NCBI GenBank assembly: GCA_945870185.1
Contig: CAMBRK010000033.1
Location: 1-42,721 of the forward strand
Reading direction: 5' to 3'
Length of the DNA stretch: 42,721 nt
Origin: Aureispira sp. CCB-QB1
GTDB lineage: Bacteria; Bacteroidota; Bacteroidia; Chitinophagales; Saprospiraceae
The stretch's first letter is position 1; every line of letters begins with the position of its first letter. Shown piece by piece: positions 32,388-42,100 of the stretch. Made by a program: the position numbers and the translations under genes. The notes under the pieces are model-generated. The model was given only the letters and a program-made list of their open reading frames with translations. It had not been told where the DNA came from and made no database searches.

Positions 32388-35092
32388 TGGGTGCAGGATG
32401 GGTAATATTGGTTTCTTTGCTATATTTGGTACTATTGTTTTTGATAGCCCTTTTGGGGCATCGATTGGCCAAAGCAGGAAAAAGTATCGTAAACAATCCT
32501 TATGTTTATGCATTGTCTCTGACGGTTTATTGTACAGTTTGGACATTTTATGGAAGTGTAGGAAGGGCTACTCAGACGGGCTTGGGCTTTGCAGCTGTTT
32601 ATTTGGGTCCAGCATTATTGGCCCCAGTGTGGTATATGGTGATGAGAAAAATTATCTTGATATCCAAACAACTCAGAATCACATCCATAGCAGATTTTAT
32701 CTCCTCTCGATATGGCAAAAGTACATTCATAGGTATATTGACGACGGTGATATTGATCTTTGGCATCATTCCTTATATTAGTATCCAACTCAAAGCGATT
32801 GGTATCAGTTTTGATCTCATCACACCATCAGACATTACGGACTCATTTTGGGACTCCTCGGCATTTTACAGAGATAAAGTTAACTATTTCACCATTTTGT
32901 TAGCATTGTTTACTATACTTTTTGGCACCAGAAGCCTTGATCCTAACGAAAGGCATGAAGGACTTATAGCTGCCATAGCTTTTGAATCTATTATAAAATT
33001 AATTGCATTTCTATCAGCTGGTATTTTTGTAGTATATTTTGTATTTGATGGCATGACCGATGTTTTTACAAAAGCAACATCAACAGAAAAAACTTTCAAA
33101 CTCCTGACATTAGATACATCAGAAACTGCTAAGACTAGTTGGTTTTGGGTATTGATATTGTCGGCTGTTTCAGTAATGTTTTTACCTAGGCAGTTTCACG
33201 TATCGGTTGTTGAAAATACTAATATTTCTTATGTAAGACAAGCTTCATGGCTTTTTCCTTTATACCTTTTCTTGATTTGTATTTTTGTTTTACCCATTGC
33301 TATTGGTGGTTTGTTGGTTTTGCCAGAGTCATCAGATCCAGACATGTTTGTACTTAGTTTACCTATGCATTTTGGTCAAGGTTGGTTAGCAGTTTTAGTT
33401 TATATCGGTGGATTCTCTGCTGCTACTAGTATGGTAGTTGTATCCGTGATCTCACTAAGTATCGTGGTATCCAATAATTTATTAATGCCGGTACTTCTCA
33501 AGACTAGGACTGCTTCTTTGAATGGCTACACATTCCTAGCACAGCGACTCTTGAGCATAAGAAGGGTTATCATAGTTGTGATTATGTTTTTGGCATTCGG
33601 ATTTTGTAAATCAGTGAGTAGTAGTTTTCCTTTGGTGTCTATCGGATTGATTTCCTTTGCTGCTATACTTCAACTAGCTCCAGCTTTAATAGGAGGCTTA
33701 TTTTGGTCAAGGGCAAATGAAAAAGGAGCTATTTCTGGTCTAATGGCTGGTTTTTTTATCTGGTTTATATGTCTACCAATTCCTACCCTAGCCGAAGCGG
33801 GTATAATAAACCAATCTTTAATAACTGAAGGATATTTTGGGATAAATGCATTCAAACCTTATGCACTATTTGGTCTAGAAAATGTAGATTCTATCTCCAA
33901 CGCTTGTATATGGAGTATGATTTTTAATATTGGGTTATTTGTTATCGTTTCTTTAGTGACTACTCAGGAAGTAGACGAATTAGCACAGGCTGATATGTAT
34001 GTCAATATCGAAAAATATTCAACTTTACCAGATATCGAAGTCCTTAAAAAAGAAGCGTCTGTTCAGAAACTAAAGCAGCTTTTGGTTAGGTATTTAGGGG
34101 CTAGTAAAGCAAGGAATCATTTACAGGATTTTCAAGGAAAACTATCTTCATCTCAAAATGATCAAGCCAGTCAGGAATTTATCCAGTATATTGAAAAAAT
34201 TTTGACAGGAGCATTTGGAGCTGCTTCTGCAAAGCTATTGCTAAGTGCGGATATCCGTCAAGAAAATATCTCCTTAAAACAATTCAATGAAATCATCAAC
34301 CAGACCAAAGAAATTCTTGAATATAGCCATGCATTGGAAGAAAAAACCGAAGAACTGACTCAAACTACCAATGAACTAGCGGCTTTAAATCATCGATTGA
34401 AGGAATTGGATGTTATGAAAGCAGAATTTATTTCTACCGTAACGCATGAATTAAGAACACCTATAACTACCATCAGGTCTTTTTCACAGATATTAAAGCA
34501 TAAGGAAAATATAGACCCCAAACAAAAGTCTGAGTTTTTGTCCATTGTTCTTAAAGAATGTGACCGTATTGCTAGACTGATTAACCAAGTACTCGAAGTA
34601 GAAAAACTGGAATCAGTAACTCTATCCGATGAAGGCAATTCCAATTTTCATAATATCGCGACATTGGCATTAAAAAGGTTGCAGCCCATCGCTGATGAAA
34701 AAAATGCAGCATTGATTTATGAAAACAAAGATCAAGATATTAACATTCCTTTAAGTGAAGATAAGCTCTTGCAAGTATTGCTCAATCTACTTTCCAATGC
34801 TTTAAAATTTTGTAATCCAGAAAATGGAATCGTAAAATTATCAATTCAATATTTGGACAACATTAACCACCCCTTGATTTGCGTTTACAATAATGGACAG
34901 CATATACCGGATGAATTTAAAAACAGAATTTTTGAAAAATTCACCCAAGTAAAAGATGGGAATCTAGCAAAGCCTGATGGAAGTGGACTAGGATTGTACA
35001 TCACCAAAAAAATTATAGAGCAAGGCGGAGGGAAGATAAATTTTTCATCAAATGCTACGCAAGGTACTATGTTTACGATCGAGTTTGGATAA
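32387..35092 (+). CDS. SSF-transporter-domain sensor histidine kinase (CbrA-like)
   Basis: The product is 901 aa from the ATG at 32387, which overlaps the preceding stop (TAATG); the frame continues 17 codons upstream but that part is the neighbouring gene's overlap. Residues about 1-540 form an SLC5/SSF sodium-symporter-like domain with about 13 helices. A cytoplasmic STAC-like linker follows (about 560-640), then a coiled coil. The HisKA box is VTHELRTPITT (phospho-accepting H687), and the HATPase domain has NLLSNALKF (N-box) and GSGLGLYITKKI (G-box). The PAS domain found in some CbrA proteins is absent. Its position upstream of a receiver and acetyl-CoA synthetase suggests sensing or co-transport of acetate-like nutrients. 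Confidence 0.9.
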   Translation: MGAGWVILVSLLYLVLLFLIALLGHRLAKAGKSIVNNPYVYALSLTVYCTVWTFYGSVGRATQTGLGFAAVYLGPALLAPVWYMVMRKIILISKQLRITSIADFISSRYGKSTFIGILTTVILIFGIIPYISIQLKAIGISFDLITPSDITDSFWDSSAFYRDKVNYFTILLALFTILFGTRSLDPNERHEGLIAAIAFESIIKLIAFLSAGIFVVYFVFDGMTDVFTKATSTEKTFKLLTLDTSETAKTSWFWVLILSAVSVMFLPRQFHVSVVENTNISYVRQASWLFPLYLFLICIFVLPIAIGGLLVLPESSDPDMFVLSLPMHFGQGWLAVLVYIGGFSAATSMVVVSVISLSIVVSNNLLMPVLLKTRTASLNGYTFLAQRLLSIRRVIIVVIMFLAFGFCKSVSSSFPLVSIGLISFAAILQLAPALIGGLFWSRANEKGAISGLMAGFFIWFICLPIPTLAEAGIINQSLITEGYFGINAFKPYALFGLENVDSISNACIWSMIFNIGLFVIVSLVTTQEVDELAQADMYVNIEKYSTLPDIEVLKKEASVQKLKQLLVRYLGASKARNHLQDFQGKLSSSQNDQASQEFIQYIEKILTGAFGAASAKLLLSADIRQENISLKQFNEIINQTKEILEYSHALEEKTEELTQTTNELAALNHRLKELDVMKAEFISTVTHELRTPITTIRSFSQILKHKENIDPKQKSEFLSIVLKECDRIARLINQVLEVEKLESVTLSDEGNSNFHNIATLALKRLQPIADEKNAALIYENKDQDINIPLSEDKLLQVLLNLLSNALKFCNPENGIVKLSIQYLDNINHPLICVYNNGQHIPDEFKNRIFEKFTQVKDGNLAKPDGSGLGLYITKKIIEQGGGKINFSSNATQGTMFTIEFG

Positions 35093-35163
35093 TATTTATG
35101 TTTAACCTTCAATGTTTCGAATAATTAAGTAATTTTATCCCTTCAATAAATCACGTCATAATC

Positions 35164-35532
35164 ATGGCCAATAAAAAATTATTAATTGTAGATGATGAAC
35201 CCAATATCGTATTGGCTCTAAGAATATTGCTTGAAGATGAAGGCTATGAAATAAGCTATTGTTATGATGGTGCCACAGCTATAGAAAACATAGATTCATT
35301 AAAACCAGATCTTGTGCTTCTAGATGTAATGATGCCTGGAGTTGATGGATTTACTGTAGCTAAATATATACGCAATAATGTAAAGTTTACCCATACCAAT
35401 ATTATATTCCTTACAGCAAAAGGTACCAAAGATGATAAGATGGAAGGTTATAATTCAGGCGCAGAATACTATATGGTTAAGCCTTTTGATAATGATGCTG
35501 TTTTGGATAAGGTGAAGGAGTTACTAGGTTGA
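35164..35532 (+). CDS. single-domain response regulator (CheY-like receiver)
   Basis: The product is 122 aa, only a receiver domain. The acidic pocket (D10, D11), phospho-acceptor (D54 in LLDVMMPG), T84 and K106 (VKPF) are all intact. There is no DNA-binding or enzymatic output domain. It lies 71 nt after the sensor kinase gene and is its natural partner. Because output is missing, it must pass the signal by protein contact or to a phosphorelay encoded elsewhere. Confidence 0.9.
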   Translation: MANKKLLIVDDEPNIVLALRILLEDEGYEISYCYDGATAIENIDSLKPDLVLLDVMMPGVDGFTVAKYIRNNVKFTHTNIIFLTAKGTKDDKMEGYNSGAEYYMVKPFDNDAVLDKVKELLG

Positions 35533-35714
35533 TTTGTTCTAGGTATTAATTGATGTTTTATAAAGCAAAAATATAAAAAACTGAGACTACAAAATTATAT
35601 TTTACAATATTAAACTTTTCAGAATTATTAACTAACTAAAATGATTAATAATGATTTAAGTCATTTTTTTTAAGAATAATCAAATTTTATTATATCTATT
35701 AATCTATATATTTA

Positions 35715-35722
35715 TATATTTG
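35715..35722 (+). promoter_or_regulatory. candidate -7 box for acs
   Basis: TATATTTG fits TAnnTTTG and lies 23 nt before the acs ATG, giving a leader of about 15-17 nt. It is embedded in an A/T-rich stretch, so chance matches are more likely. Confidence 0.4.
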
Positions 35723-35745
35723 CACAATCGTTAAATTATTAAGCC

Positions 35746-37647
35746 ATGACTTTACAAATAAAAACCTTAGAACAATACCATTCGGCATATCAAAAGAGCG
35801 TAGAAAATCCTGAAGAATTCTGGGCGGAACAAGCCGAAACATTTACTTGGTTCAAAAAGTGGGACAGCATCCTTCACCACGACTTTATTACGCCGGATAT
35901 AAGATGGTTTGAAGGCGGCAAGCTCAACATAACTGTAAATTGTTTAGATAGGCACATAGAAACCAAAGGTGACCAAACAGCCATCATGTGGGAAGCCAAT
36001 GAAGCTTATGAGCCATCCAAGAGATTTACCTACAAACAACTTTTGGCAGAAGTCAATAAATGTGCCAATACGCTAAAATCACAAGGGATCAAAAAGGGAG
36101 ATAGAATATGTTTCTATATGCCGATGATACCCGAAGTGGCCATAGCGATGTTGGCATGTGCGCGTATCGGAGCTATTCACTCCGTAGTATTTGCTGGATT
36201 TTCTGCAAACGCACTCGCAGACAGAATCAAAGATGCCGAATGCAAAATGGTCATTTGCTCCGATTACAACAGACGAGGACCCAAAAATATCCCCGTCAAA
36301 GAAGTGGTGGATGAAGCGATTACTATGGGTTGTGATTCTGTCGAAAAAGTACTCGTTTATAAAACCACAGGTGGTAAAGTAGCCTGGAATGATAACTTGG
36401 ATTTATGGTGGCACGACACCGTAGATCTCATGAGTGATCAATGCGAACCAGAAATAATGGATGCAGAAGATATGCTTTTCATCTTATATACATCAGGATC
36501 GACAGGGAAGCCCAAAGGAGTTGTCCACACATGTGGTGGCTATATGGTCTACACTTGTTACTCCTTCAAAAACGTATTTCAATATCAAGATGGTGACATA
36601 TATTGGTGTACAGCTGATGTAGGTTGGATAACTGGCCATTCTTATATCTTATACGGTCCTTTGCTCGCTGGGGCGACTACGATGATGTTTGAAGGTGTTC
36701 CCGGTCACCCTGATGCAGGCCGATTCTGGCATGTGTGCGAGAAACATAGGGTCAATCAGTTTTACACTGCACCTACTGCGATTCGCGCATTGATGGCAGC
36801 AGGATGGCATGAACCCGAAAAGTATGACTTGAGCGCATTAAAAGTCATCGGCTCAGTAGGAGAACCCATCAATGAAGAAGCATGGCACTGGTATGATGAA
36901 AAAGTAGGGCGTGGTCATGCACCTATAGTAGATACCTGGTGGCAAACCGAAACGGGTGGTATCCTTATTACACCATTACCAGGAATTACGGACACCAAAC
37001 CTTGTTTTGCATCCTACCCGCTTCCAGGAGTTCAGCCTGTACTATTGGATCCTAATGGTGTAGAACTAGTAGGCAACGATGTAGAAGGATTACTTTGTAT
37101 CAAGTTTCCTTGGCCATCCATGCTCAGGACTACCTATGGTGATCATGAAAGATGTAGAACCAATTATTTTGCCGCTTTTAAAAATTACTACTTTACAGGC
37201 GACGGTGCCAAAAGAGATGAAGAAGGAAGATATAGAATCATAGGTAGAGTTGATGATGTGATCAATGTCTCAGGCCATAGAATAGGAACCGCAGAAGTAG
37301 AAGATGCTATCAATCAGCACTCCGGTGTCGTGGAGTCAGCAGTAGTGGGATATCCTCATGATATCAAAGGACAAGGTATCTATGCCTACGTAAAAGCACA
37401 CCACGAGGTAGTAGACGCTGACCATATGCGCAAAGAAATACTCAGTGTAGTCACTAAACATATTGGACCCATCGCAAAGCCAGACATGATTCAATTCGTG
37501 TCACAACTTCCTAAAACCAGGTCAGGAAAAATCATGCGACGTATCCTCCGTAAAATAGCCGAAGGCCAAACAGATCAATTGGGCGATATATCTACTTTGT
37601 TAAATCCCGAATGTGTAGAAGAGCTAAAAGATGGAGCACTAGTGTAA
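35746..37647 (+). CDS. acs: acetyl-CoA synthetase (AMP-forming)
   Basis: The product is 633 aa, close to the usual ~650. It is a member of the adenylate-forming superfamily with the acyl-adenylate loop YTSGSTGKPKG (about residues 247-257), the motif WWQTETGG (about 402-409), the hinge region GRVDDVINVSGHRIG (about 501-515) and the C-terminal PKTRSGKIMRR with the regulatory Lys595. Acetylation of this lysine silences related Acs enzymes; no acetyltransferase or deacetylase gene is adjacent. It converts acetate, ATP and CoA to acetyl-CoA in the cytosol. It follows the symporter and sensor genes. Its stop codon is the first three bases of an octamer tandem array. Confidence 0.96.
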   Translation: MTLQIKTLEQYHSAYQKSVENPEEFWAEQAETFTWFKKWDSILHHDFITPDIRWFEGGKLNITVNCLDRHIETKGDQTAIMWEANEAYEPSKRFTYKQLLAEVNKCANTLKSQGIKKGDRICFYMPMIPEVAIAMLACARIGAIHSVVFAGFSANALADRIKDAECKMVICSDYNRRGPKNIPVKEVVDEAITMGCDSVEKVLVYKTTGGKVAWNDNLDLWWHDTVDLMSDQCEPEIMDAEDMLFILYTSGSTGKPKGVVHTCGGYMVYTCYSFKNVFQYQDGDIYWCTADVGWITGHSYILYGPLLAGATTMMFEGVPGHPDAGRFWHVCEKHRVNQFYTAPTAIRALMAAGWHEPEKYDLSALKVIGSVGEPINEEAWHWYDEKVGRGHAPIVDTWWQTETGGILITPLPGITDTKPCFASYPLPGVQPVLLDPNGVELVGNDVEGLLCIKFPWPSMLRTTYGDHERCRTNYFAAFKNYYFTGDGAKRDEEGRYRIIGRVDDVINVSGHRIGTAEVEDAINQHSGVVESAVVGYPHDIKGQGIYAYVKAHHEVVDADHMRKEILSVVTKHIGPIAKPDMIQFVSQLPKTRSGKIMRRILRKIAEGQTDQLGDISTLLNPECVEELKDGALV

Positions 37648-38060
37648 TCTTGTGATTTGGTGATTTGGTGATTTGGTGATCTTGTGATCCTGTGATCCTG
37701 TGATTTGGTGATCCTGTGATTTGGTGATCTTGTGATCCTGTGATCCTGTGATTTGGTGATCTTGTGATCCTGTGATCTTGTGATTTGGTGATCTTGTGAT
37801 CCTGTGATCTTGTGATTTGGTGATTTGGTGATCCTGTGATCTTGTGATTTGGTGATTTGGTGATTTGGTGATCCTGTGATCTTGTGATCCTGTGATCCTG
37901 TGATCCTGTGATTTGGTGATTTGGTGATTTGGTGATTTGGTGATTTGGTAATCTTGTGATCCTGTGATCCTGTGATCTTGTGATCTTGTGATTTGGTGAT
38001 TTGGTGATCTTGTGATTTGGTGATTTGGTGATCCTGTGATTTGGTGATTTGGTGATTTGG
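37645..38060 (+). repeat. 52-unit octamer tandem array
   Basis: Exactly 52 contiguous 8-bp units are present with no insertion or deletion. Each is TGAT plus one of only three endings: TTGG (24 units), CCTG (15) or CTTG (13, of which units 1 and 39 read TAAT instead of TGAT). The order is irregular. The array starts inside the acs stop codon and ends at 38060. The 26 CTTG/CCTG units that begin TGAT each contain GATC. The minus-strand open frame through it (a pseudo-repetitive peptide) is a by-product of the 8-bp period and is not a gene. Confidence 0.93.
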
Positions 38061-38123
38061 TGATAACTGGCTGGAATGTAGTGGAGGCAGTTGATCAAAA
38101 GGATGTGAATAAATAAATAAAAA

Positions 38124-38159
38124 AGAACCGATTTCTTTTTGGAAGTCGGTTCTTTTTTT
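38124..38159 (+). terminator. intrinsic terminator after acs and the octamer array
   Basis: AGAACCGATTTC (38124-38135) pairs with GAAGTCGGTTCT (38142-38153), 12 bp with one G-U/mismatch, and T7 follows. An A-run precedes the stem, so it could work in both directions. It implies that the acs transcript includes the whole octamer array. Confidence 0.8.
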
Positions 38160-38166
38160 ATTTTAT

Positions 38167-38443
38167 CCCGAATTATGCGTTAGAACTTTGTAATAGCCTG
38201 TCCCGCTTTAGAGGGAAGAAGCTAAAATGCAACCAGCCTGACCACTACATGGTAGGCGGGCAGGTAAATCAGCTATTTATATTCGAAAAGCGTAGCAGCG
38301 CTACGGTTAAAGAAGATAAATAGTCCGCCGCGGCGGATTCTGATTTGCAGACCTTGTCGAGCCAAAGGCACGAAGTTTAGCTTTGGAATACCTGCCTCGC
38401 CGTACCGTAGGGCAGGCAGGGATTTTCTAATGCATATTTCGGG
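38167..38443 (-). mobile_element. MITE-like inverted-repeat element, copy 2 (complete)
   Basis: The element is 277 bp, in the opposite orientation to the copy at 1-246. Terminal inverted repeats: 38167-38185 (begins CCCGAATTATG) and 38425-38443 (ends in CGGG), 17 of 19 positions matching. A 5-bp direct repeat TTTAT flanks it (38162-38166 and 38444-38448), as expected of a target-site duplication. It shares the hairpin chain of copy 1 but has a 21-nt insert (around 38195-38215) that itself folds (TCCC/GGGA). The loop of the CGTAGC/GCTACG hairpin differs while the stem is kept. No ORF is present. It abuts a decaying gene on the right. Confidence 0.8.
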
Positions 38444-38448
38444 TTTAT

Positions 38449-38705
38449 GAAAATAACGATCATAGACACTTCCATTTAGTATAGGCCATTAGCAATATTG
38501 TCAAAATTATTAAACCTTTTTCATCTGAAATATTGCCTGCTATAAACTGCTTGGATTTTTGATCTTTTAAAACTATAGAAACAAATGCGAGCGAGCTTTA
38601 GTCATTTTGATTTAGGTGTCCTGAAATCGAATGCTGGCTTAATAAATTAATAGAAAACATTAGAATAAACGCTCCAATTAGGATTAAGTATTTGTTTTGT
38701 TTCAT
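38449..38705 (-). pseudogene. remnant of a carboxypeptidase-regulatory-like-domain outer-membrane protein
   Basis: The ATG at 38705 starts a signal peptide (MKQNKYLILIGAFILMF...) leading to LLSQHSISGHLNQND, then a stop at 38598-38600. The same frame continues after the stop with SLAFVSIVLKDQKSK, then FIAGNISDEKG. After a frameshift it continues as FNNFDNIANGLY, another stop, then MEVSMI. This is a good match to the start of a CarboxypepD_reg-like domain (ISGKV... PLAFASVVLKD... GTVTDEKG... NIPxGxY), as found at the N-terminus of TonB-dependent and related outer-membrane proteins. Two stops and one frameshift make it a pseudogene. The sequence ends exactly at the MITE edge, and the rest of the gene is gone. 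Confidence 0.7.
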
Positions 38706-38785
38706 GACAAATAAATTAATAAATAAAAAAACCAGCTACACCTTAATGAACACTGATTTATTGTTGTTTTGTTTGTTAATCCACA

Positions 38786-38793
38786 CAAAGGTA
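38786..38793 (-). promoter_or_regulatory. candidate -7 box of the pseudogene
   Basis: The minus strand reads TACCTTTG here, with TTTG about 16 nt further upstream. This is the best-paired promoter candidate in the window, about 80 nt before the pseudogene ATG at 38705. Confidence 0.5.
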
Positions 38794-39108
38794 GTGAATT
38801 CCACTAGATCAAAAAATATAACTTTTGTTAGACAAAAGCTAAGTGGTTTATTCTCAAATAAAGGTATAAGGACATTATAACAATCTCAACTACCATATTT
38901 ACCTTCACAATGCCGAGGTTGACAGGTTTGGAACTAGGGTAAACTAGGTCAGCATAAAGTTAGATTCTGCAGGTAAAGTACAATTTATTTATTCCCCGAT
39001 AAAAATGCAAGCTCTTCAGCTGTGAAATTTTACCAACCTCAACATGTTTACACATATCTAAAATTGTTTTATGTAGGAAAAATAAAAATTTTGCTTTCAG
39101 CATTCATT
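38794..39108. other. intergenic stretch without a supported gene
   Basis: The sequence is AT-rich. No ORF with a recognisable product, RNA gene or repeat was seen between the pseudogene promoter and the terminator of the SdrD-like gene. Confidence 0.5.
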
Positions 39109-39142
39109 AAAAAAGGCAAAGATTCGATGTTGAATCTTTGCC
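39109..39142 (-). terminator. intrinsic terminator of the SdrD-like gene
   Basis: The perfect 11-bp stem GGCAAAGATTC/GAATCTTTGCC (39115-39125 with 39132-39142) extends with A/T pairs and is followed on the minus strand by T6. It lies 12 nt past the stop codon of the gene at 39155. Confidence 0.85.
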
Positions 39143-39154
39143 TTTCTTACCATA

Positions 39155-42100
39155 TTAATTAGTGATCTTGGCGAACGATCTCACCCATTTTTTCTTACCA
39201 TCAAAGAGATGTATCGTGTATCTACCTGTAATCATATTTTCGGTATCTAGAGTGATTGACTGCTGATCTATTACACCTTGGGATACTACTTTACCCATAC
39301 TATTAACGATATAGTAGTCGGCACTTCGACTTCTTTCCGGCAATGATATGGTCAAGTGGAATATAGAAGGATTGGGATATAGCAGCACATCTTCTTGAAC
39401 CGTTTTATGCTCAATTTTACTTGTTTGTACATAGCCAAAATCAAAACCATCTAGTACTTCACCGCCGTTTATTTGAATCAATCTTGAAGTTCCTACACCA
39501 TACTGATGGGTTATTTCACTATTATTGGTATCGTTGTTCACATTATTGTACTTAATAAAATCTTTACCCGGGTATTGAGGCACCATACAATAATATTGTC
39601 CCGGCTCAAGATTTTTGAGAGTATATTGACCCAAGTCGTTGGTCTTTACAGACTTAATAAATATTCTATTTTTATTAAATAAGAATATCACAACGTTTGC
39701 TAAATATGAATCTGCCAAATCTCTAGTATTGTTATTATTATTATCTAACCAGACATGTCCTTTAAGACTGCCGGTAAGTTTATAATACATTCCAGCATCT
39801 ACATATTTCATCAGATAAGAATCGGAAAACATGACAGCATTTGATGTACCATTTTCATCCACATCTGAATCCATTGTATTGTCTGTACCTGAGCTTTTTA
39901 TAGTGTATACGTAGTTTTCAAGACCCTCTACTTGGATAAAGTGGTTTCCTGTCTTGCCTGATGCTACACAATACATACCTGCATGATTTGTCATAAATGT
40001 TTTCACTACAGATTGATTGACATCCTTAAGTTCTACAGTGACATTACTTAGCAAGGGCTCATTTAGGGTTCTGATACCGTCTTGGTTTTTATCATCCCAA
40101 ACGCGTCCCATAAGCAACCTCAGGTTGGATGAAACTAAACCTGCATCTATCTCCAACAGGGTACTTCCATGTGCCAAAGAAATCAAAGGTGTGGTTCCTG
40201 TAGGGTCTACATCGCTGTCTTTAAATATATCATTTCCTGCATACTGATTTGAAAACTCAAAACCATCTGGCAATTCAAATTGGAGGTAATATAATCTTTG
40301 TCTTAATCCGGTAAATGTATAATTACCCTGAGCATTTGTGGTTGTACTAGCCAAAAGTGCACCGCTTTGGGCAAAGAGCTGTACCTTGACATTTTCCACA
40401 CCAGGTTCTCCACTATCTTGAACACCGTTTCTATTGGTATCATGCCAAACAAAATCGCCAATAGTAGCTGGTAAATAAATACCTGCGTCGATATTACTTA
40501 TATTTTGTCCGGGAGATAAAGCAATGTTATCAGTTGTACTGAGTCCATTGGTATTCGTAATATTATTATCTGTATCTTCAGAGCCTACCAAAGGTGGTGA
40601 AATAAGATAGTTTGCGGGAATATTAAACTTAACATAATAAGTTCCTGGTCTCACATTTTTAAAATTATAAAAACCAATACTTTGATTAGTAGGATGAATA
40701 GTGGTCAATGTTTCACCAACTTTCTGGTTTGTATTGGTAAAAAGTTCAACTTTAATACCATTGATGCCTGGTTCATTTGCCTGCCTAATTCCATTTCCAT
40801 TAAGATCTATCCAAACTACATTTCCAATCACACCAGATCTTACTAAGCCAGCATCTATATTCGTAAACATACTAGCACCGTTGAAAGGTATGCTTACCGT
40901 TCTTCCAGTTTCAGGATTAGGTTTACTATTCAAGTTGGTATTTGAGTTGTTGATTTGAGAAAAAACAAAACCATCCAACTTCTGAAACTCAACAATATAG
41001 CTTCCTTCAGGTATGTCTTGAATTACATATTTCCCTTTGGCGTCCGTCATTATAGATGCTTCGGCACTACCCGCTTCATTGATCAATTTAATGATAACAC
41101 CTTGAATACCAGGCTCGCCCAAATCCTGCAGACCATTATTATTATCATCCAACCAGACAAAATCACCAATACTTATTTTAGTTGCATATCCGACATCCAC
41201 ATTATCTAAAGTAGTGCCTGGGAACAGCGTAAGTGCTCTTGTGGTGCCTACTCCAAAATCATTAGAAATATCACTATCATTGGGTACTGATTGACCTTGA
41301 TATTTTACAAATACTTTAGTAGAATCTTCTTCAGCGTTAATAAAATAGTCACCAAATGGAATATTACTAAACTCATATACGCCTGATGAATTGCTCAGTG
41401 TACTTGATATCAGATTTCCATCTAGACTAAAAAGAGACAAGCTGACTCCTGAAAGTAGAGGTTCATTGGATTCTTTAACTTTACTATTATTTTGATCTTG
41501 CCATACTAATCCCTTAATATTACCGGTAACTGGTGCGATCAAAATGTATCCGGCATCCATATCCGTTTTATTTTGATTGGGTATTAAATTGACCAAAGAA
41601 GTGACACCTGTATTTTCGTTGGCATCTGAATTCAAAAGGAGATCTGAAGTCAGGCTAGTTGAAAATTTAAAATTGTCTTTGGTTTCAAAGCGAAGTTTGT
41701 AACTCCCATAAGGCCAATTATCAAACGTGTAATAACCTCGGGTATTGGTAATGGTGTTAATGGCCGTCAACGTAGAATCCAATAAAACATCTGATGCGGA
41801 CAATAAGTAGACTTTGATATTGTTTAGTCCCAATTCATTATTATCCTGAAGGCCGTTTTCATTGGCATCAAGCCAGGTAAAATCTCCTAATGAAGAAAAT
41901 CCTACATATCCTGCATTAATATTCAATTGGTCTGCATTATTCAAAATGATATTTTCACTCAATCCTTGATTGCTTGAAACCACCGAGCTGTTGATCCCCG
42001 AATTGCTTCCCAGTCTGTAATAGGTAAATAAGCTATCACCGATCATTGGGAAGGCCACTAGATAAGTTCCAGAATTTAGGTCTGAAAAAGTATATCTACC

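Noticed and set aside
33189-33205. GTTTCACGTA as a parS site
   Set aside because: Only half of the palindrome matches, and it lies inside the kinase gene far from parAB.
37592-38098. 168-aa minus-strand open frame with peptide repeats of the type SPNHKITK
   Set aside because: It exists only because the 8-bp array (three units per 24 nt) has no stop in this frame. The start lies in unrelated sequence and nothing but the repeat is encoded.
38692-38880. 62-aa plus-strand frame opposite the pseudogene promoter
   Set aside because: It has no family match and it overlaps the better supported minus-strand promoter and signal-peptide start.
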